This document shows, piece by piece, positions 11,125-23,618 of a stretch of DNA of 64,000 bases. Position 1 is the first letter of the stretch. The number at the start of each line of letters is the position of its first letter. This DNA comes from Umbelopsis isabellina (taxonomy: Eukaryota > Mucoromycota > Umbelopsidomycetes > Umbelopsidales > Umbelopsidaceae), in assembly GCA_016758905.1 (NCBI GenBank), contig JAEPQZ010000008.1:1240001-1304000 (forward strand), given 5' to 3'. The position numbers and the translations under genes are program-made. The notes beneath the pieces were generated by a model. That model was not told the origin of the DNA and searched no databases. It saw nothing but the letters and a program-made list of their open reading frames with translations.

Positions 11125-12168
11125 GATCACAATGTTGGAAAGACCAAGCGACAAAGTAAGACCCAATAATATCAGAAAGGTTTCGGATGCACACAAATAA
11201 AGGAGAGTGAAAAAATAAGTCTTTAATTGGGGTAAAACACACCAGACTAGAGCTAATAATTATCATCCGAAACAATTATTTTTACAGCACCCTCACGTCA
11301 ACTTAGTTTGTTGTAAAACGACTTTGAGAAATTCATATGCTACATCATGGGATTTATACTAGCAGTCATTAGTAGATTTCAATATTAAATTGCTAAAGGT
11401 ACTACAATACCATGTTATGACCCTTTTTGAGGGAAGTGAATGTTGTGAATTTATTTCATACCGCGAATAATGAAATGAAAGCCATTCATATAGCGTGCCT
11501 TCGTATGCACTCGTGGGGCGGTATTGGAAGACCGCTTCGCAAAGTGATGTCATGTACCATTTACCCATGACCTTTGTATACCGTTGTCTGCAAGTGACAA
11601 GATCATGTGTGTACACAGGAAACTGGAATGGTCGGATAGGATTGCTGAAAGAGGGTATGAAGTAGTGTCGCGGGTTTGTCGGGCGATAGGAAGACGAGCT
11701 GTTTCACACCCAGTATACGGGAGCTATTCAACTTATACTTATCGTTTAAGCATGTTTGAATGGCCTCCAAATAGATAATGCTACTTGTCAGCGAAAGCAT
11801 GGCTAACATAGCAATGGCCGGCACTTCTCATTTTTCGTCCTTTCATTTGCATTAGCAAAACTAGTTTTGTTTTTTCAAAAATTCCCGGAACCAATCGACT
11901 TACGAGCCGAAGACCACCACACTGTTTTTCTAGTATAATATATATCTCTCCCATTTACGAAAGTCTCGGGTTACGAATTAAATAAAGAAAGGCTGTTGAA
12001 TATCAACGGTGATCATAGGAGCCCAGCAACTACTAAATTTAGAAATCACCATAAATTTTGTCATAAAAATGGCGCTTAGCCACAGCGCGCCACAAGGAAA
12101 CCCGTCGTTATAGACGTCGCTAGCATCAAAGCGATGGACCTTCCCCCTTTTTTTGAAAGTACAAAGCC
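11125..12168. other. Divergent spacer upstream of RPL5
   Basis: About 1 kb between the divergent hydrolase and RPL5 genes. A TATA-like run (tataatatatat) lies at about 11934-11945, some 225 bp before the RPL5 ATG. No coding sequence is supported. Confidence 0.5.
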
Positions 12169-13389
12169 ATGGTATGTACAACGTTGAAACCATGGGAGTT
12201 GATCGATGGATGGTGTCCGTGTGGGATATCTTGTTTCCATCGATTTTTAGAGCATCGCATTAACTGTTGAATTTCGACCGACATTTTTCCTATTTCGACA
12301 TTTTGACATTAGCCATTCGTCAAGGAACAAAAGAACAAGGCCTACTTCAAGCGTTTCCAGGTCAAGTACCGTAGAAGAAGAGGTAATTAGACGTATCAAT
12401 TTTTTCATATCACCAACTTTGCGTTTGGATAGCTGCGTTATGGAGTGTTCGCTACTTCAGATCCTTTATGTCACTGCAAAGGAATTCTTAAGAATTGAAA
12501 ACGACAACGACTATCCTGCCATTGTAGTGCCCAAAGGAGAACTCAACTAACATTCATCTCACTAACAGAGGGCAAGACCGACTACTATGCCCGTAAGCGC
12601 TTGGTTGTTCAGGCAAAGAACAAGTACAACTCTCCCAAGTACAGACTTGTTGTCCGTTTCACCAACAAGGACATCATTTGCCAGATCGTCTACGCCAAGC
12701 TTCAAGGCGACCACGTTCTTACCGCTGCCTACTCTCACGAGCTTACTCGTTATGGTATCAAGGGTGGTTTGACCAACTGGGCCGCTGCTTACGCTACCGG
12801 TCTCCTTGTTGCTCGCCGTACTCTCACCAAGCTCGGTCTTGCTGACAAGTACGAGGGTGTCACCGAACCGGATGGCACCGTCGAGATGACCGAAGCCATT
12901 GAGGATGGTCCCCGTCCTTTCAAGGCTTTCCTCGATGTCGGTCTCAAGCGCACCTCCACTGGTTCCCGTCTTTTCGGTGCCGTCAAGGGTGCTTCCGATG
13001 GTGGTATCTTCATTCCCCACGGAGAGAACCGTTTCCCCGGTTTCGACATCGAGTCCAAATCTCTTGATAACGAACTCCTCCGTAACTACATTTACGGTAT
13101 TCACGTCGCTGAGTACATGGAGTACCTCCAAGATGAAGATGAGGAGCGTTTCAAGAAGCAATTCGCTGGTTTCCTCGCTAACGACATCTCTGCTGACGAC
13201 GTCGAGGACATGTACACTGAGGCTCACGCTGCCATCCGTGAGGACCCCAGCGCTCAAATTACCGAGAAGAAGAAGCCCGCTGCTGGCGAGAAGGTCAAGG
13301 CCTACAGAAAGCAACGCCTCAACAAGAAGCAACGCGACAACAAGGTTCTTCAAAAGAAGACTGCTTGGGAGAAGAAGAATCTCGAGTAG
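12169..13389 (+). CDS. RPL5: 60S ribosomal protein L5 (uL18)
   Basis: Three exons: 12169-12171 (the ATG alone, followed by a perfect donor gtatgt), 12313-12382 and 12569-13389. The product is 297 aa, the usual L5 length, beginning MPFVKEQKNKAYFKRFQVKY and continuing EGKTDYYARKRLVVQAKNKY. It binds 5S rRNA with uL5 in the central protuberance of the large subunit. Codon use in the large exon is strongly biased toward C-ending codons, unlike its neighbours, as expected for a very highly expressed gene; this bias also leaves the opposite strand open as a chance 296-codon frame. The C-terminal basic tail (KVKAYRKQRLNKKQRDNKV) is complete. The start-codon-only exon is supported by the MPFVK start shared by eukaryotic L5 proteins. 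Confidence 0.96.
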
Positions 13390-14887
13390 ATTCTTTAATC
13401 CTTCAATCCCTTTTTTGGTTCCATACTCATTTGCACTACTGTATTTCTCCAAATTCTATAATAAATGCATCATGTAAAAACACGGACATATCTCGCCTCG
13501 TTCATCATTGTGACAATTCTCATCGATAAGTTCATTGATTGTGTGCGACTTCACTGTTATTCCAATATTTTGGGTAATCTGAGAGTACAATCAGTACCGC
13601 CCTCTTTATGTTCTTATCTGGAAAATCTTGCACGCCAACAGAACAAAAAGTGGATTGTGCACAGCAAGAGAATCAAGATGGAATGATCTGCCAGCCAGCT
13701 TCTCTTTGAAAGTCAGTCGGTCCTGTGTTACTCCCCGCCCTGAACAAATTTAGGGTCCTGGTCATGTACTATTTTGGGTAATCCTTCCAAAGCATAAGTA
13801 GGTTATGTGAGCGTATACTTGATGTTAAACATTTAAGGCAGAACTTCACAGAACGATGAACACAGAGAAGAGAGACTTTGTTCAGCATTGCAACAACTCC
13901 TATATCGATGTGTCTGATCACATTTTGTTGGCTGTGGCGCGGCCCTATACAGGTGCAAAGGGCAATTTAGCCCTTGTGCATGGTGCCTATCTTATGTCAA
14001 ATCCGAGGTACTGTCATTTGTTTGGCTGCTCACCGTATGACAAGCAATTCCGCGGTACGCCGGTGATATATCCTACGCCCAAGTTAGGATGCTGTTGCAC
14101 GAAAAGGGTTTTTGTGGCCTGGTTGTCCACTTTTGGGAGTGTATGAACTAGACGACACACTTCCACAACCCTGTCAATTAGAACCAATTTTGGCCCATTG
14201 TCTTATGAAAACAAAGCAATCAAAGTGCTCTATTCAAAACCTTACCGGTGTCTACTGAGTTTTACTGTCATCTCCGTGCCCTATTCTCACGAGCAAGCGA
14301 TAAGGTTACCTGTAATGAGCTGCTTGTGCGACAAGTTTATTGCTATGTATATCACCAGACCTATTGGCCTCCAACATTTAGACTTCACATGAATTCCGCT
14401 TTGAGTTTTGCTTGCCCTCCGAACCTGCAAGATTCTCATTGCCTCAGTACCTTTCCCCACAGGCGACCTTACGAATTTGGATATTGCGGTCCCCGAATTT
14501 ATTGACTGTGGGGTTAGTTCTGAGCATGGTAGCTGCTGCTTCCTGAATTGGTTACCTCGATTTAACTTCTCCAATTTTCCTTTGGCAACAGGGTGCTGTC
14601 TCCTTATGACAAGCGCACATTCACATCGACCAAAAAGGTTGAAAGCTGATCTAAACATCTTTGTTGTTAAAGTTTTGCTTTTGCTCCGTCAAGTAATTGC
14701 TGTAACCTTCTCAATTTGTACTTTTTTTTTTTTCTTCTCCATATATAAACAGAGCCATGCCGAATATGCATGTCCTATATTACCTTTCTCTCTTTACTGG
14801 ACATTCGAATCTCACTCTTACAGCTCCAGCCTGTTTGATTACTTTTCCCTTGAATCTTGAGAATAAACCCAGAACACGCCTCAAACA
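13390..14887. other. Spacer upstream of the sugar transporter
   Basis: About 1.5 kb without a supportable gene. Small open frames occur on both strands but have no recognisable motifs. The distal end is the sugar transporter promoter, with a TATA box at 14741-14750. Confidence 0.5.
14741..14750 (+). promoter_or_regulatory. TATA box of the sugar transporter
   Basis: atatataaac lies about 138 bp upstream of the transporter ATG and directly after a long pyrimidine run, a common layout of fungal core promoters. Placement is by sequence only. Confidence 0.5.
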
Positions 14888-16748
14888 ATGGCTACTTCAA
14901 ATGTTGCTGCTGGCAAAACCAGAGGCAATTTCAACAAAGGAATGTTGACCATGTACGCTTACACAGCCGTGGCCATGGTCAAGTAAGTTATAGAACATGA
15001 TGGAAAAAACTTGGTGGTATGCACTTACATATTTTCAATGTTTAGCTCTGCTTGTAACGGTTATGATGGAAGTCTGATGGGTTCCATTAATGCCATGACT
15101 CAATGTAAGATTTGAATTTATTTCTCAGGCCATATCTACACAGCCCAACTAGCATTCGGACTGCAATTTAATAAGATTTTTTGCAACAGATAACTCGTAC
15201 TTTAATCGTTATTCAGGCTGCGTTGTCACTGCAGCTGATGGCTCAACAGCTCCTTGTGGACCTACAGGTAGGGATAACATTTCAGCTCATTGAATCACTA
15301 CTTCGCAGAGCTCATATCAACAAAATCATCTATCAGATTCCATCACAGGTCTCATCATGTCCATTATTAGTGTTGGTACCATCGTTGCCACACTCTTTTC
15401 TGGTTATCTAAGTGACAAGTATGGTCGTCGCTGGGCGATGGCCATCGGTTCAGCTACTGTTATTGTCGCTGCTGTATTGCAATCTGCTGCTGTTCACGTT
15501 GCTATGATCTGTCTCGGTCGTTTCCTTCTCGGTATTGGTAGTGCTATTTGCGGTGTAGCCAGTCCAACTCTTATCACAGAAATTGCTCCAGCTAGAATGC
15601 GTGGAAGACTTACTGGTACTTACAATTGTTTCTGGTATGCTGGCTCGCTAATTGCTGCTGGTGTAACATACGGAACTCTGCAAATCAATGGCACCGCATC
15701 TTTCCGAGTACCATTGGCTCTGCAAGCACTTCCATCTCTTATCAACTTGATCTTTGTCTGGTTCATCTCAGAATCCCCTCGCTGGCTCATTGCCAATGGA
15801 CAAAAAGAAAAGGCTTGGCATTTGCTCGTTAAGCTTCACGGTGACGGCGACGAGAATGACCCTGTGTGCAAAGCTGAATTCGAGGAAATTTGCGAAACTA
15901 TTGAAAGAGAAAAACGGACTTCCAAGGCTGGGTGGAAGGAACTTGTTGCTACTCGTAAGTAAAGAAAAAAGATTAAGGTTAAATTGGAAATTATCAAATG
16001 TAACATTTACTAATATATATGATTCTTCTTCCTTCCAAAAACTACAGCTGGCAACCGTTATCGCATGATGCTCAACATTTGCATTGGTCTCTTTGGTCAG
16101 TGGTCTGGTAACAACTTGGTATCTTACTATCTTCCCCGTGTGTTGTCACAAGCTGGTATTACTGACAGCCATACACAACTGTTGATCAACATTTTTGTCA
16201 ACATCTGGAACTTCTTTTGTGCTTTGACCGGCACCGTCTTGATTGATTTCCTCGGTCGTCGCATCATGACTATCTTCGCTACCGGCATGGCATGTTTCTG
16301 GTTGATGATGATTTGCATCTTTACTGCTTTGTATGGTGGAACTGGCGAACATGGCGTTGCCATGGTTGCCTTCATCTTTTTGTTCTATGGTTTGTTCTCC
16401 ATCGGTTGGACCCCAATGCAAGCTTTATATCCCGTCGAGGTTCTGTCATACCCCATGCGTGCCAATGGTATGGCCGCCAATGCTTTCTTCGCCAACATTG
16501 CTCAATTCGTCAACCAGTTCTGTACTCCTGTTGCCTTCACCAATATCGGATGGAGATTTTATATCGTCTATGTGGTCTGGGATGCTTTCGAGTTATTTGT
16601 TGTGTCAAAATACTTTGTTGAAACTAAAGGTCGTACATTGGAAGACCTCGATCATGTGTTCAACAAAACTACTCCCCATGATGTCGAATATGCCGAAAAG
16701 CCAGGATCGGTCTCTGAGGATGGCAAGTTGCCCGATGAAAAGAACTAA
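14888..16748 (+). CDS. MFS sugar porter
   Basis: Five exons: 14888-14982, 15046-15104, 15190-15267, 15337-15954, 16048-16748, giving 516 aa with about twelve membrane segments. Sugar porter signatures: GYDGSLMGS in helix 1, GYLSDKYGRRWAM after helix 2 (the G-x-x-x-D-x-x-G-R-R loop), CLGRFLLGIG, SESPRWLIANGQKEKA at the end of the first half, DFLGRRIM in the second half, YPVEVLSYPMRANGMA and the terminal FVETKGRTLEDLD. The pattern is closest to the fungal lactose permease/hexose transporter group of plasma-membrane proton symporters. A TATA box lies upstream. The exact sugar cannot be told from sequence. Confidence 0.93.
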
Positions 16749-17977
16749 AACAATGTATATCTGTATTTCATCTCAAAGGAGACTGTGTATTATGTGATCT
16801 TTATACCTACTCTATTATATTAGAGATATTTCTCTGATTAAAACGAAAATTATTTTATCCTCCACTTGTGATATTGCACTCGCTTATTTTGACCGATTAA
16901 GTTAAATTATGAAGTGTAAAAGCGCATTTGCCAAGGTATCACCGTTAAGGTTATTTCCCATGCGTTTCCAATATAATTGTTGCAGGTCAGAGCTAAACCG
17001 GCAGCACCAATCAAATCATATCGTCAGCAGAAAAGATTAGTGCAAGCTCCCGTGAGTAGACTTAGCGGCGAACTATAATGATCTTTGCGCCTGCAAGTCT
17101 TGTGAGTCGAAGAAACCATTAATATGGAACTAAGACTAAACTAGCTCATTAATCTGGCTGACTGTTTGAAATTGTCTGTTACACAGCCTGCCACAGTCTC
17201 TATCAACATGATGAATAGTGTTTGAATAAAATATCATGTTGTGCATAGCTATGTAGCGCATTCAAGGTAAAATAGATTCAGCCAAGTGATATCACCAGTA
17301 GTACATTTCATGTTACTGACATTTAAAATGGCAAATAACACACAGAAAGCATTACAAGTTAAAGCGGTATTGGACAATGGGAATACCAACGCGATACGAA
17401 GCTTAGGCGAACAGTGTAACAAGGTGATGTACTTCTTCAACTATATTGATTGCTCTTCAGTTTGCAACAACGAAAACTTTTATACATTTATAGACTAAAA
17501 ACGAAAATGGAATTGCAGGAAACCGAAAAATAGCAATATATTGCCCGATATGCCACAACAAAAACAAGCAACTGAAGTATCATAACATGAGGATTTCAAC
17601 CCTGTATCGTAGTTGTGCGAAACACTGGATAGTAGCATTCTTACTCTGTCCATGTGTGCCACTCTCAAATCTTTCGCTGTTCAGGTGCCACCTAGAGAAG
17701 CTACACCTGCCTAAGTCATCAGCTGATGGTTGGTCAGAGCGTTGGCGTGTGACATTGGACCACAGAGAAGAAAAGACCCCAAGCAAACGTGGAAGATAAG
17801 AGCATTGAACACAGGATAGAACATCTCGTGATTAACACACGTTCGAAATAGATTTACGAGAGGACTTTGCTGTGCTAATGATTTCATTGTCCCTCGTAGG
17901 CTTTTGCCAAAATTGAGAAAGCAGAAGATTCCCGTTGTTCTGTTTACAAAGTCCGCACACACACACACACAGGAAAA
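16749..17977. other. Spacer upstream of the PhoD-like gene
   Basis: About 1.2 kb with no gene I can support. A short (CA)n tract at about 17954-17970 lies just before the next ATG. Otherwise unremarkable AT-rich sequence. Confidence 0.5.
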
Positions 17978-20680
17978 ATGACGACCTGCGTTACAAGTGC
18001 TTTAGACAGGCTATACCAGGTTTTCCGATCGCCGTGTAAAACGACAGTGTCTACGTCTATGGATCCACAACAAAGGCAAAGTTCTGGCTACCCTCCTTCG
18101 GCGCCACCGCAACAGAGTCAATATGGTGACAGCAATCCTGTGGGCAATTTCAACCAGCTCTCTATTAATACCCAACAAGGCAATTCGGCTCAATTGGAAA
18201 TTCAGCATCGACCAAGTCAAGTGGTATGCGGGCCGCTGCTCAGATATAACAAAATTGATTATGATAATCGAATGTGGCATGGATCGTGTTTGATCGTCTC
18301 CAACGACACGCAAGCTCCAACTTTAAGAGTCGTTATTTCAGACGAAAAGGAAACCGTCCCAAGCACAGTGTTTGATTTTCGCGGTACTTGTATAGACAGT
18401 TTCCGCAACCAGTATCAATTTTGGAGGTTCCAATTGGATATTCCGCTCAAAGAGTATCCACAAGTCGTGACTTACACTGCATCGTGTCTTGACAAATTGG
18501 ATGTTTACAGCTTTCATCTCGCTGCCATTCAAGAATCCATGCGTTTTGTGTTCCATTCCTGCAATGGATTCTCTGATATTCCACAAGAATTGAAAGACAA
18601 ATTTGGAGAAAAATCTGCACCGTTATGGCAAGACGTGTTAGAGCGCCATGAAACGATGCCCTTGCATATATTGGTTGGTGGAGGAGATCAGCTTTACCAA
18701 GATCGTATGTTGAAAGAAGAGTTTATGATTCCGTGGCTGGAAGAACTCGATCCGAAGAAAAGAATGGCAATGCGATGCCAGCCTCCTATGCGCGTAAGTG
18801 GAAATCAATCATTCAATTTATAAATAATTGATCTCTAAGCCTAGAGGGAATTTTTCAGGATGGACTGGAACAATTTTTCTTTGATAACTACGTGAGATGT
18901 TTTGGTAAAGAAAGCCCTGTAGTTGCTAGAGCATTTGCTTCTATACCATCTGTTAATATGTGGGATGATCATGTGAGTTGCATCGCATAATTATGATTGT
19001 GATAGCAGGAAACGCATAACTAATGATTGCGGCTGTAGGACATCATTGACGGTTACGGAAGTTATCCTCATGAAATGCAACATGCTGAGGTTTTCAGAGG
19101 CAAGCTAATATCCAATGGTATAAATATACACAAGTTTCACCTCTAATCTCACAGCTACTTGTTATGTATAGTATTGTTTGCAAATGCCAGCCGATTCTAC
19201 TATTTGTTCCAACAACATATGACAGCGGAAATGGCACCGCAATTGGGATTGATACCCGGCTCTAAGCCAGCTTGTAACAGCATCGTCACTACGCTAGGAC
19301 CTGATATTGCGCTGTTAGCATTGGACTGTCGTGGTGAACGCACAAAGTACGACATTTGCAACCCAATAACTTATGAGCGCGTGTTTAACGCTCTTTATCA
19401 ACTGCCGTATACTGTCAAACACTTAGTGCTTGTTACGGGAGTGCCATTGATCTATCCAAGATTAACGTTATTCGAAAAGGCTATGGAAGGTGCAGCTGGT
19501 TTCAACATGGCCACATTAGTTGGCAAGACGGGTGCTCTGGGAGATCTTATCAGTGGACAGCTGAACAAGTGGAACGGAGATCCAGAGCTTTTAGATGATA
19601 TGAATGATCGTAAGTGGTTGGAGCGGATGGAGAAAGGCGAGTACTACATGGCTAAGTACTGACATTTGGAATGCAGACTGGACTGCTGGATGCCATGAAG
19701 TTGAGAGACGAAAGCTCATTCTACGGCTGCAGAGGTTTGCAAGAGACCGATCCATTCGAGTGTCATTTATTGCTGGCGACGTAAGCTACTGATTTCGTCC
19801 ACTTGTTGAATAGTATCGCATTAGTACTGACAGCTCTCTTACGTTTTTTAGGTGCATTGTTGCGCTGCAGGAAAACTGTACTCTAAAGACATGCGACAAA
19901 AAGAGGAAGGAGATCCTCATCTCATGTTCCAGATCGTTTCGAGTGCCATTGTAAATGTGTAAGTGGCTTTCGATACATAAGTGGCTTTAATGTGTATTGT
20001 ATGCCTAACTCTTTACTATTACTGTTGTTAGACCTCCCCCTCAAGCCTTGTTGGCCATTTTGAATCAAAACTCGTCACCCATCTCCTTTAATGGTAATAC
20101 AGAAGAAAAAATGTTTAATGTGTTTAAGCGATCTCCCAACGGAAACAAACGCCAAAAGAATACAAAGTTGATGGGAGTGCGAAATTATTGTGCGGTGTAT
20201 TATGATGCACAAACTGGCAAGTTGAATTTCTGGATCCAGGCTGAAGCCAAGGTTGGAATCAAAGGTACCATGGGTTATCTGTTGGATGTACCCAAGCTAG
20301 TATTTGGACAGCAAGGGGGTTTGATACATCACCTGTCCACAACTGCTCCTGTCTTGCCAATATCTCCCACAGCTTCGCGATCTTCAGTCGACCAAAGCAT
20401 GTCTGGACCTCCACTACCTTCCCGACCATCTAACCCTCAAACAACATCATCATCATCTGGTGCTGGTAATAGTAGAAATAGGCCTGTCCCTCCTCCTCCC
20501 ATGCCACCTAGACCTGAAGACAACTTTCCTTCGACACCTAGTTATCCCCCAGGACCGCAAGACAACGCTTATGCTAGCCCTGGTCCGGGTGGGTTTGCAT
20601 TACCTCCCCGGCCATCGGGTGGACCATCTTCTAGTTTTGGCGGAGGATTTGTTCGTCCACCTGGTTCAGACCGCCAATGA
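17978..20680 (+). CDS. PhoD-like metallophosphatase with proline-rich tail
   Basis: Seven exons: 17978-18793, 18859-18972, 19039-19099 (or to 19117), 19172-19609, 19677-19780, 19852-19958, 20032-20680; about 762 aa. After a Gln/Pro-rich N-terminus comes a beta-rich domain (VVCGPLLRYNKIDYDNRMWH), then PhoD-type metal motifs: LVGGGDQLYQDR, NMWDDHDIIDGYGSYPHEM, LALDCRGER and FIAGDVHCCAAGKLYS. PhoD-like enzymes are Ca/Fe-dependent phosphodiesterases or monoesterases; the fungal multidomain group is largely uncharacterised and has no signal peptide here, so it is likely cytosolic. The last 100 residues are proline-rich with SH3-ligand-like PVPPPPMPPRP. A second in-frame ATG at 18059 (MDPQQRQSSG) is an alternative start. 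The third intron has a consensus GC donor at 19100 or a weaker GT donor at 19118; both keep the frame. Confidence 0.87.
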
Positions 20681-22325
20681 CGGGCTGGAAAACATCAGGC
20701 CCAACAACATGAGTGTTTAATTGTAGCTATGAGAAAATAATTTTTATAAATTAAAACCAAAATCAATGATATAGCGCGTTGTTCATGTGTTTAGACAAGT
20801 GTGATCCTTTCCTACATTTGAACTTATTGACACGAGTGAAAATGCTTGGAAACAATGCCCCTCCCTGCAGCAAAAAGGGAGATGGTTTATAAAACTGGAT
20901 GAGGAAAGTCTAAATTCTATATAATTTATAATTGGAAGACAAAATGAAAAACATTAGGTCTAGTTGTTTTTGTTTTTTTTTTGGTACAATGCCCCGTTAA
21001 AGTACATGTGAAGTTGATTAGACAGGGTTGTAAGTGTGTGTCTGCGCGCGATGGGAATAAATGTGGTGCATTGGCCAAGGAGCGCGCACCAAACCTGAAA
21101 CCCCGTGGGCTTTTTTTATAAGAGTAAAACAGCGTTAAGCTTGTGGTCGAGAAGGAAGGGACTCGATTTGGGATATTTCCAGGCGATCTTTTTACCAGAG
21201 GGGGAGAAGCATAAAGAAAAAATTATAATGGGGCATATATAAAAATTAATTTTGAACGTAGCTTAAACGCCGTGAGATAAAACAGTCAAAGATATTGGAA
21301 ACCTTTGGTAAGTATAAATTCACACTTTATAATCGAACGCTCAGCTAACATTATTGTAATATATGAATAATAAATACTAAACTTTTAACATCATAAACAT
21401 TGCAAAGCTTGGGAAGAAGAAGAACGCACTAAAGAAAAATGTTTGGATCTTATGGTAGCAGTGAAAAATTTCAAGTTGAATCGAATAAAGTAATCAAATA
21501 TACAATTTGCCAGCTGAGGCCATCGGAGATGGGGTGAAAAGGCGATGAATGGGAAGGGTGAGAGAACCGATGACTGAGGATTATGTGGACATTTCCGGTT
21601 CTGACACAGTGAATTGCGCGTCACAGGGCCAAAAAGCTGATCCTACAGAGCATGAGTCCAAGATAAGCAGAACGTGATCGCCTGTTGACAAACCTGCTGC
21701 TGGTATTATGAACCACCATCATAAATGAATATAAAGGATTAGGAACCATGACAATAACAACGACCTTTTTTTTCTTCAAGTGAATTCTCTCTTATCATCT
21801 CATCATAACCAATTTGCCACTATTTTCATTTCCCTTTCATTTACACTATAATCGACCATTCCACCCCCCCCCCTGGCTTAACTGGTATGGTGTTAGTTCC
21901 AAACATTCGTATTCTATAAACAGGGGATAAAAATAATGATAGACGAGGGAGCAGGAGGCAGAGGGCAGTAACCGATGCCAGGGTGAGACACACAGGGAGC
22001 GAAAATCCAATATACAACTTAAACAGCGACGATCACCATGAACTAACAACAACCCACTCCGAGCATCCTTAAAGTGTGTTCACTTCCATATGGGTTGCTT
22101 GGTTTGTTGGGTATTTTCGGAAAAGACATGATCGACCATAAGGAGCACACCGACAAAGGTGCTACCCAAAAAAAAAAATTACCATAAATCACCACCTGAA
22201 AACAAAAAAAATTCGCATATATATATTACTGCCACGTCGCTCAAAATTCCTCACATATTTTTTTCTTTTACCTACATTTTATACACGTCTGACATTATTC
22301 TTTTAGACCCACTCACGTCTATAAA
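20681..22325. other. Long spacer upstream of the PASK-like kinase
   Basis: About 1.6 kb, the longest gene-free stretch of the window. It contains homopolymer runs (T tracts, and C10 at about 21865) and small frames without motifs. It most likely holds a long promoter or 5' UTR of the kinase gene; no repeats or RNA genes were seen. Confidence 0.5.
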
Positions 22326-23618
22326 ATGGCAATTGTCAAGTCAACACAACCTCATAATCATCAGGTGATACAACTCAAGTCACCAAAGAATTGTACCATG
22401 GACAAGACCGAAAGTACTGAGAAGAACACGAACCACCACCTTGCAAAGCCAATATGTGAATTGCCACTTACTCCACCTACTACTCCAAAGATGAAGGTTT
22501 TGGATGATAGTGATATTGTTGCCCACGACTCTGAACCCAAACAAGTCACGCAGAAGGAACTGACAGTATCGGCTCAACATTTACATAATCACACGCTTAA
22601 TGCCGATTTTAACGCGCAATATACTCTTGGCCAAGAGCTTGGCAGTGGTGGATATGGGTTTGTGGTATCTGCATTGCAATGTTCAACTGGTCGAGAAGTT
22701 GCAGTCAAGTTCATCTTTCGGCACAAGATTCCCGCCAACAAATGGGCTCATGACCCAAAGCTTGGCATCATTCCAATGGAGATCTATATCCTGAGACATG
22801 TACATCATCCCAATATCATCGAATACATCGATCAGTTCCAAGACGAGCAGTTCTTTTATTTGGTAATGGAATTGCATGGTACAGGATGGTCCAAAGCCCG
22901 CAGCAACACTATGCCAAAGGCATCCTTGGCCATGGTGGCCGAGGCCACCACCCGACAACTTGAAGAGTCAGAAGCTGCGCCACGGCCAAGCTTGATGTCT
23001 AGGCGATCATCATGTGACCTGTTTGAATGCATAGAGCAGCATTCCAAGTTCACTGAAGATCAAGCCAAGAAAATCATCAAACAGATCGTAGACTGCATCC
23101 ACTACCTGTACTCTCGCGGAATATGTCATCGAGATCTCAAGGATGAGAATATCGTCATAGATAGTAATTTCGAGGTAAGCATTATCAGCCACACATCAAT
23201 GGTTTTTGGCATCTCCTGGCAACGAGATTTTCCTAACAGCGCGCGTGTTTCAAATGTTTCATAGGTTAAACTCATTGACTTTGGATCAGCTGTCGTATTG
23301 CCACGCCAGCGTAATCATTATTTCGATCGATTTTACGGTACCATTTCGTTTGCGTCACCCGAGATCTTAATGGGAAATCCCTATCGGGCCGAACCCGCTG
23401 AAGTATGGTCGCTGGGCATTCTCTTGTATACCATTCTCTATGGCGAGGTTCCATTCAATGATCCTGCACATGCCATATCCCGCCCTTTCACCACACCTCG
23501 AGTGCAAAGTTCATCAGATTGTATGCATTTATTATCGTGGATGTTGGCAAAGAAGGCTGATGAACGCGCGCGTATTTCTGAAGTACTCAAACATCCATGG
23601 TTGAAGCAGCAACAGTGA
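22326..23618 (+). CDS. PAS-kinase-type Ser/Thr kinase without PAS domain
   Basis: Two exons (22326-23174, 23265-23618) giving 400 aa. About 95 residues with a Thr/Pro-rich patch (LPLTPPTTPK) precede a complete kinase domain: LGSGGYGFVVSA, VAVKFIFRHKI, MEIYILRHVHHPNIIEYIDQ, hinge VMELHGTGW, CHRDLKDENIVID, IDFGSAVVL, SFASPEILMG and WSLGILLYTILYGEVPF. The helix-C and hinge wording match PASK/Psk1-Psk2 kinases of the CAMK group, which tune carbon storage and translation. No PAS domain is present. About 45 Ser/Arg/Glu-rich residues are inserted between the hinge and the expected LFECIEQ helix. An in-frame ATG at 22398 is an alternative start. Confidence 0.88.

Noticed and set aside
12562-13452. 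296-codon open frame antisense to RPL5
   Set aside because: It mirrors the extreme codon bias of the ribosomal gene, gives a Leu/Val/Ser-rich low-complexity protein and has no motif. RPL5 on the plus strand explains the sequence.
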